Positions 33,922 to 36,749 of a DNA stretch of 36,749 bases are shown here, one piece after another. Position numbers and translations under genes: made by a program. The stretch spans positions 1 through 36,749 of the forward strand of contig JAGUVW010000078.1 in assembly GCA_020062665.1 (NCBI GenBank), read 5' to 3'. Below the pieces are notes generated by a model. The model saw nothing but the letters and a program-made list of their open reading frames with translations. It was not told where the DNA came from and searched no databases. Within the stretch, counting starts at the first letter, position 1, and each line of letters begins with the position of its first letter. This DNA comes from Pseudomonadales bacterium. Its GTDB lineage: Bacteria; Pseudomonadota; Gammaproteobacteria; Pseudomonadales; Ketobacteraceae.

Positions 33922-35481
33922 TCAGGCCAGTTTCGGGCCGGCAGCTTTGATTTCGGCTGCGGCGTCCGGGTACTTCTGGAAGTTGTCGTTGAACAATTTG
34001 GCCAGATGCTTGGCCCGCTCCACGTAGGCGGCCTTGTCGCTCCAGGTTTTTTCCGGCACCAGCAGGTGCGGATCAACGCCCGGCACCGACAGCGGCACAT
34101 CCAGGTTCAGGATGTCGATGTGCTGGGTGGGGGTGTTGTCCAGTACGCCGCTCAGGATTGCAGTGATCACCGCGCGGGTAGTGGGGATGGAGAAACGCTT
34201 GCCAGTGCCGTAGGGGCCGCCGGTCCAGCCGGTGTTGACCAGGTACACCTTGGAATCGAATTCCTCGATGCGCTTGATCAGCAGCTCAGCGTACTCGTGG
34301 GCCGGACGCGGGAAGAACGGCGCGCCGAAGCAGGTGGAGAAGGTGGTCTTGATGCCGGCGTCGGAGCCCATTTCGGTGGAGCCGACCAGTGCAGTGTATC
34401 CGCTCAGGAAGTGATAGGCCGCAGCCTGGTTGTTCAGGCGGGAAACCGGCGGAATCACGCCGTTCAGGTCGCAGGTCAGGAAGATCACGTGCTTGGGTTC
34501 ACCGGCACGGTTCTCGATCACGCGCTTGGCGATGTTTTCCAGCGGGTAAGCGGCGCGGGTGTTCTGGGTCAGGCTGTGATCGGTGTAGTCAGGAACGCGG
34601 GTTTCCGGGTTCAGGATGACGTTTTCCAGCACGGCGCCGAAACGGATTGCGTCCCAGATCACCGGCTCGTTCTTCTGGCTCAGGTCGATACACTTGGCGT
34701 AGCAGCCGCCTTCGATGTTGAACACGGTGCCCTTGGCCCAGCCGTGCTCGTCGTCACCGATCAGGTAGCGGTCAGGGTCGGCGGACAGGGTGGTCTTGCC
34801 GGTGCCGGACAGACCGAAGAACAGCGCCACGCCGCCGTCCTCGCCCACGTTGGCGGAGCAGTGCATCGGCAGCACGGATTTTTCCGGCAGCAGGAAGTTC
34901 TGCACCGAGAACATGGCTTTCTTCATTTCACCGGCATACTGCATGCCAGCCAGCAGCACTTTGCGGGCGGCGAAGTTGATGATCACGCAGCCGTCGCTGT
35001 TGGTGCCGTCGCGTTCCTTGTCGCACACGAAATTGGGTGCGTGCAGGATCTGCCAGGGCTCCTTGTTCTTCGGATTCCACTTTTCGGGGCGGATGAACAG
35101 GCAGCGGCCGAACAGGTTGTGCCAGGCGGTTTGAGTGGTGACTTTCACCGCCAGGTAATGATCGGTGTCGGCGCCTACATGCAGGTGAGAGATGTATTGA
35201 TCGCTGTGAGTGACGAACTCGGCAACGCGGTTCCACAGAGCATCGAACTTGTCGGCAGGGAAGGGGCGGTTGACCGGGCCCCAGTGGATCTGCTCGCTGG
35301 TGCTGGGCTCGTCCACGATGAAGCGGTCGGCGGGGGAGCGGCCGGTGCGGGCGCCGGTCTTGGCGACGAACGCGCCATTGGCAGCCAGTTGGCCTTCGCC
35401 ACGCTTGATGGCTTCTTCTACCAGGAAGGTGCTGCTCATATCGGTGTAGATAATAGGAGCAGTGCTCGTTGCGGTTGTCAT
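33922..35481 (-). CDS. pckA: Phosphoenolpyruvate carboxykinase (ATP)
   Basis: Converts oxaloacetate and ATP to PEP and CO2, the first step of gluconeogenesis, in the cytoplasm. It is 519 aa, the usual size. Motifs: substrate loop [11 protein letters not shown], kinase-1a P-loop [11 protein letters not shown] (Lys229), metal/phosphate motif LIGDDEHGW and [16 protein letters not shown] in the C-terminal half. Start ATG 35481 has GAGGA and AGGA just upstream. A candidate -10 (CATAAT at 35605-35610, minus strand) implies a leader of about 115 nt. Downstream is a strong intrinsic terminator; upstream lies hslO in the same orientation, 296 nt away. Growth on organic acids or hydrocarbons would need it. 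Confidence 0.97.
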   Translation of the reverse strand: MTTATSTAPIIYTDMSSTFLVEEAIKRGEGQLAANGAFVAKTGARTGRSPADRFIVDEPSTSEQIHWGPVNRPFPADKFDALWNRVAEFVTHSDQYISHLHVGADTDHYLAVKVTTQTAWHNLFGRCLFIRPEKWNPKNKEPWQILHAPNFVCDKERDGTNSDGCVIINFAARKVLLAGMQYAGEMKKAMFSVQNFLLPEKSVLPMHCSANVGEDGGVALFFGLSGTGKTTLSADPDRYLIGDDEHGWAKGTVFNIEGGCYAKCIDLSQKNEPVIWDAIRFGAVLENVILNPETRVPDYTDHSLTQNTRAAYPLENIAKRVIENRAGEPKHVIFLTCDLNGVIPPVSRLNNQAAAYHFLSGYTALVGSTEMGSDAGIKTTFSTCFGAPFFPRPAHEYAELLIKRIEEFDSKVYLVNTGWTGGPYGTGKRFSIPTTRAVITAILSGVLDNTPTQHIDILNLDVPLSVPGVDPHLLVPEKTWSDKAAYVERAKHLAKLFNDNFQKYPDAAAEIKAAGPKLA

Positions 35482-35777
35482 AGTTCCTACGTCCTCACTA
35501 ACGGCTTGTGGCCGATGATTTCAATTAATAATGCAAAGCTTGTTGTCGATGATGCGCTTGTGGCTTGCGCCGGGAACCGGCACCAGTCTGAATTCGGGAC
35601 GCGCATTATGCCAAAAGGTGCTCAAAAACGCTAAGCCTTCCGTGTTACGGGCTGATTTCGGACGTCGAGTCGCCGGTTTCACGCGCTGAAATCAAAGGGG
35701 TGGAGTGGGTGTGAGTGGTTACCAACACCGCTGGGCAACGGGTATTGGGCCTGCCTGACCCCATCGGCGAAAGTGTC
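35482..35777 (-). other. pckA leader and intergenic region
   Basis: Between the hslO stop and the pckA start. Minus-strand CATAAT (35605-35610) matches five of six -10 positions, with a weak TTAGCG 18 nt upstream. The ~115-nt leader before ATG 35481 is A/T-richer near GCATTATTAATTG, with no hairpin I trust and no known riboswitch recognised. No intrinsic terminator follows hslO, so read-through into pckA is possible. Confidence 0.35.
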
Positions 35778-36665
35778 TCAATGCCGGCTGCCCGAGTCCG
35801 GCGAGGGGTTTCGCTGGAACAGCATCGCCACGTCTACCTTGTCGAAAATGTATTGCTGGTTACAGAACTGGCAGGTGATGTCCACCATGCCCTGTTCGGC
35901 CAGGATGTCCTCCAGTTCCTGCTGGCCCAGTTGCACCAGGGCGGCGGCGGTGCGCTCGCGGCTGCAGGTGCAGCGGAATTCCACCGGCTCCGGCGGGAAC
36001 ACAGTGACCTCTTCTTCATGGAACAGGCGGGTGAGCAGGGTTTCGCTGTCCAGATTCAGCAGTTCGTCGGCGGTGAGGGTGGCGGCCAGGGTGCTGATGC
36101 GGTGCCAGTCTTCCTGCTGCTGTTCCTTGGGCACCGGGTTGCTGGAGTTGTAGGGTAGGGCCTGCAGCAACAGGCCGCCGGCGCGGTTGTTGCCCTGGCA
36201 TAGCCAGATGCGGGTTTGCAGCTGTTCGGACTGGGCGAAATAGAATTCCAGGCACTCCGCCAGGCTGGCGCCGGAAAGCGGCACGATGCCCTGGTAGCGC
36301 TCGCCCTTGTTGGGGGTGATGGTGATGGCCAGTACCGCCGCGCCGAGCAGTGCCTTGAAATCCATGCCGGTGGTGTCCGCCTGCCACTGGGCGATGGCGC
36401 GCAGCTGGTGGTCGTGGGTGCATTCCACGTTGAGCAGGTTCACCGGGCCGTGACCCCGTGCCTGAATGGTCAGGTGGCCTTCGAACTTGAGGGTGGCGGC
36501 CAGCAGGATGGCGGCGGCCATGAGTTCACCCAGCAGGGCCTGCACTTCCAGTGGGTAGTCGTGCTTGGCGAGCACAGTCTGGTAGCTGGTTTCCAGCAGG
36601 CTCCATTGGCCGCGGATGGCGCTTTTATCGAACAGAAAGCGTTGACTGGTGTCGCTGTTATTCAT
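35778..36665 (-). CDS. hslO: Redox-regulated chaperone Hsp33
   Basis: Cytosolic holdase activated by oxidation and heat, preventing aggregation of unfolding proteins. It is 295 aa. The C-terminal zinc switch is intact: Cys232-x-Cys234 (FRCTCSRERT) and Cys265-x-x-Cys268 (ITCQFCNQQ). The N-terminal domain has the family segments ELMAAAILLAATLKF and GHGPVNLLNVEC. Its ATG overlaps the hslR stop by 8 nt, so the two heat-shock proteins are co-translated. It is followed by pckA, the order known in pseudomonads. Confidence 0.96.
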   Translation of the reverse strand: MNNSDTSQRFLFDKSAIRGQWSLLETSYQTVLAKHDYPLEVQALLGELMAAAILLAATLKFEGHLTIQARGHGPVNLLNVECTHDHQLRAIAQWQADTTGMDFKALLGAAVLAITITPNKGERYQGIVPLSGASLAECLEFYFAQSEQLQTRIWLCQGNNRAGGLLLQALPYNSSNPVPKEQQQEDWHRISTLAATLTADELLNLDSETLLTRLFHEEEVTVFPPEPVEFRCTCSRERTAAALVQLGQQELEDILAEQGMVDITCQFCNQQYIFDKVDVAMLFQRNPSPDSGSRH

Positions 36666-36749
36666 GGGAATCGTTCTGCTTGTCGTGGAATTGGATGATG
36701 TCGCGGCGCTGCTTTTTGGTGGGACGCTGGGCGGGCGCGGCGGCGAAAG
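36658..36749 (-). CDS. hslR: Ribosome-associated heat shock protein Hsp15, C-terminal fragment (5' end outside window)
   Basis: The visible 29 residues read FAAAPAQRPTKKQRRDIIQF and end HDKQNDSHE before TAA (36660-36658). The RPTKKQRRDI motif is characteristic of the basic Hsp15 tail that follows its S4 RNA-binding domain. Hsp15 rescues 50S subunits carrying stalled nascent chains. Position just ahead of and overlapping hslO agrees with the hslR-hslO operon of Gammaproteobacteria. It is too short for the ORF length cut-off, and its S4 domain lies beyond the window edge. Confidence 0.82.
   Translation of the reverse strand, partial: FAAAPAQRPTKKQRRDIIQFHDKQNDSHE

Noticed and set aside
33865-35634. 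589-aa plus-strand frame opposite pckA
   Set aside because: It spans the pckA terminator and the pckA leader as well as the gene, and has shadow-type composition; pckA on the minus strand is unmistakable.

Overview
The window reads as chromosomal DNA from a free-living, GC-rich Gammaproteobacterium, most likely in the Pseudomonadales/Oceanospirillales range (Alcanivorax-, Marinobacter- or Pseudomonas-like). The evidence is an OmpR/EnvZ pair very close to the enterobacterial/pseudomonad type, ATP-dependent PEP carboxykinase followed by hslR-hslO, RlmG of exactly the E. coli length, a DUF1631 protein, and RND/MFP efflux genes. From memory, ompR-envZ also lies near pckA-hslO-hslR in Pseudomonas aeruginosa, so that part looks like an old neighbourhood with lineage-specific genes inserted between. 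I see no tRNA, rRNA, CRISPR array, insertion sequence or prophage.

Layout. 1-1586 (+): alkylation repair, the 3' part of an AraC-HTH/AlkA fusion (probably Ada-type) overlapping an O6-alkylguanine-DNA methyltransferase. 1622-4802 (-): a small unknown protein, a short MgtE-type Mg transporter and a UvrD/Rep-type helicase, probably one operon. 4971-7337 (-): a periplasmic 5'-nucleotidase and a VOC protein. 7454-8035 (+): a lipoprotein HAD phosphatase. 8044-10431 (-): a 7TMR-DISM hybrid histidine kinase. 10979-12979 (+): a secreted protein with five BTRD1-like repeats and a serine beta-lactamase fold, resembling polyglycine hydrolases. 13105-13854 (+): a PlsC-type acyltransferase. 13860-16862 (-): an unrecognised 203-aa protein and a DUF1631 protein. 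17041-21512 (-): RND pump and its membrane-fusion protein. 21748-23814 (+): ompR-envZ, divergent from the pump.

23852-29617 (-) holds the least explained part. A 2OG-Fe(II) dioxygenase gene lies upstream of a 1661-aa TPR protein that carries an internal C39-like cysteine peptidase domain with a plausible Cys-His-Asp triad and starts at TTG. 29797-32595 (+) is a CehA/McbA-type PHP-hydrolase lipoprotein. 32698-33834 (-) is rlmG. 33922-36749 (-) is pckA with a clear intrinsic terminator, then hslO and the 3' end of hslR.

Functionally the window is dominated by envelope and stress functions: OmpR/EnvZ, efflux, membrane sensor kinase, lipoprotein hydrolases, redox chaperone Hsp33, ribosome rescue factor Hsp15 and DNA alkylation repair. 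The best candidates for something undescribed are the oxygenase/TPR-C39 pair, the bacterial BTRD1-beta-lactamase protein and a palindrome lying inside the ompR promoter.
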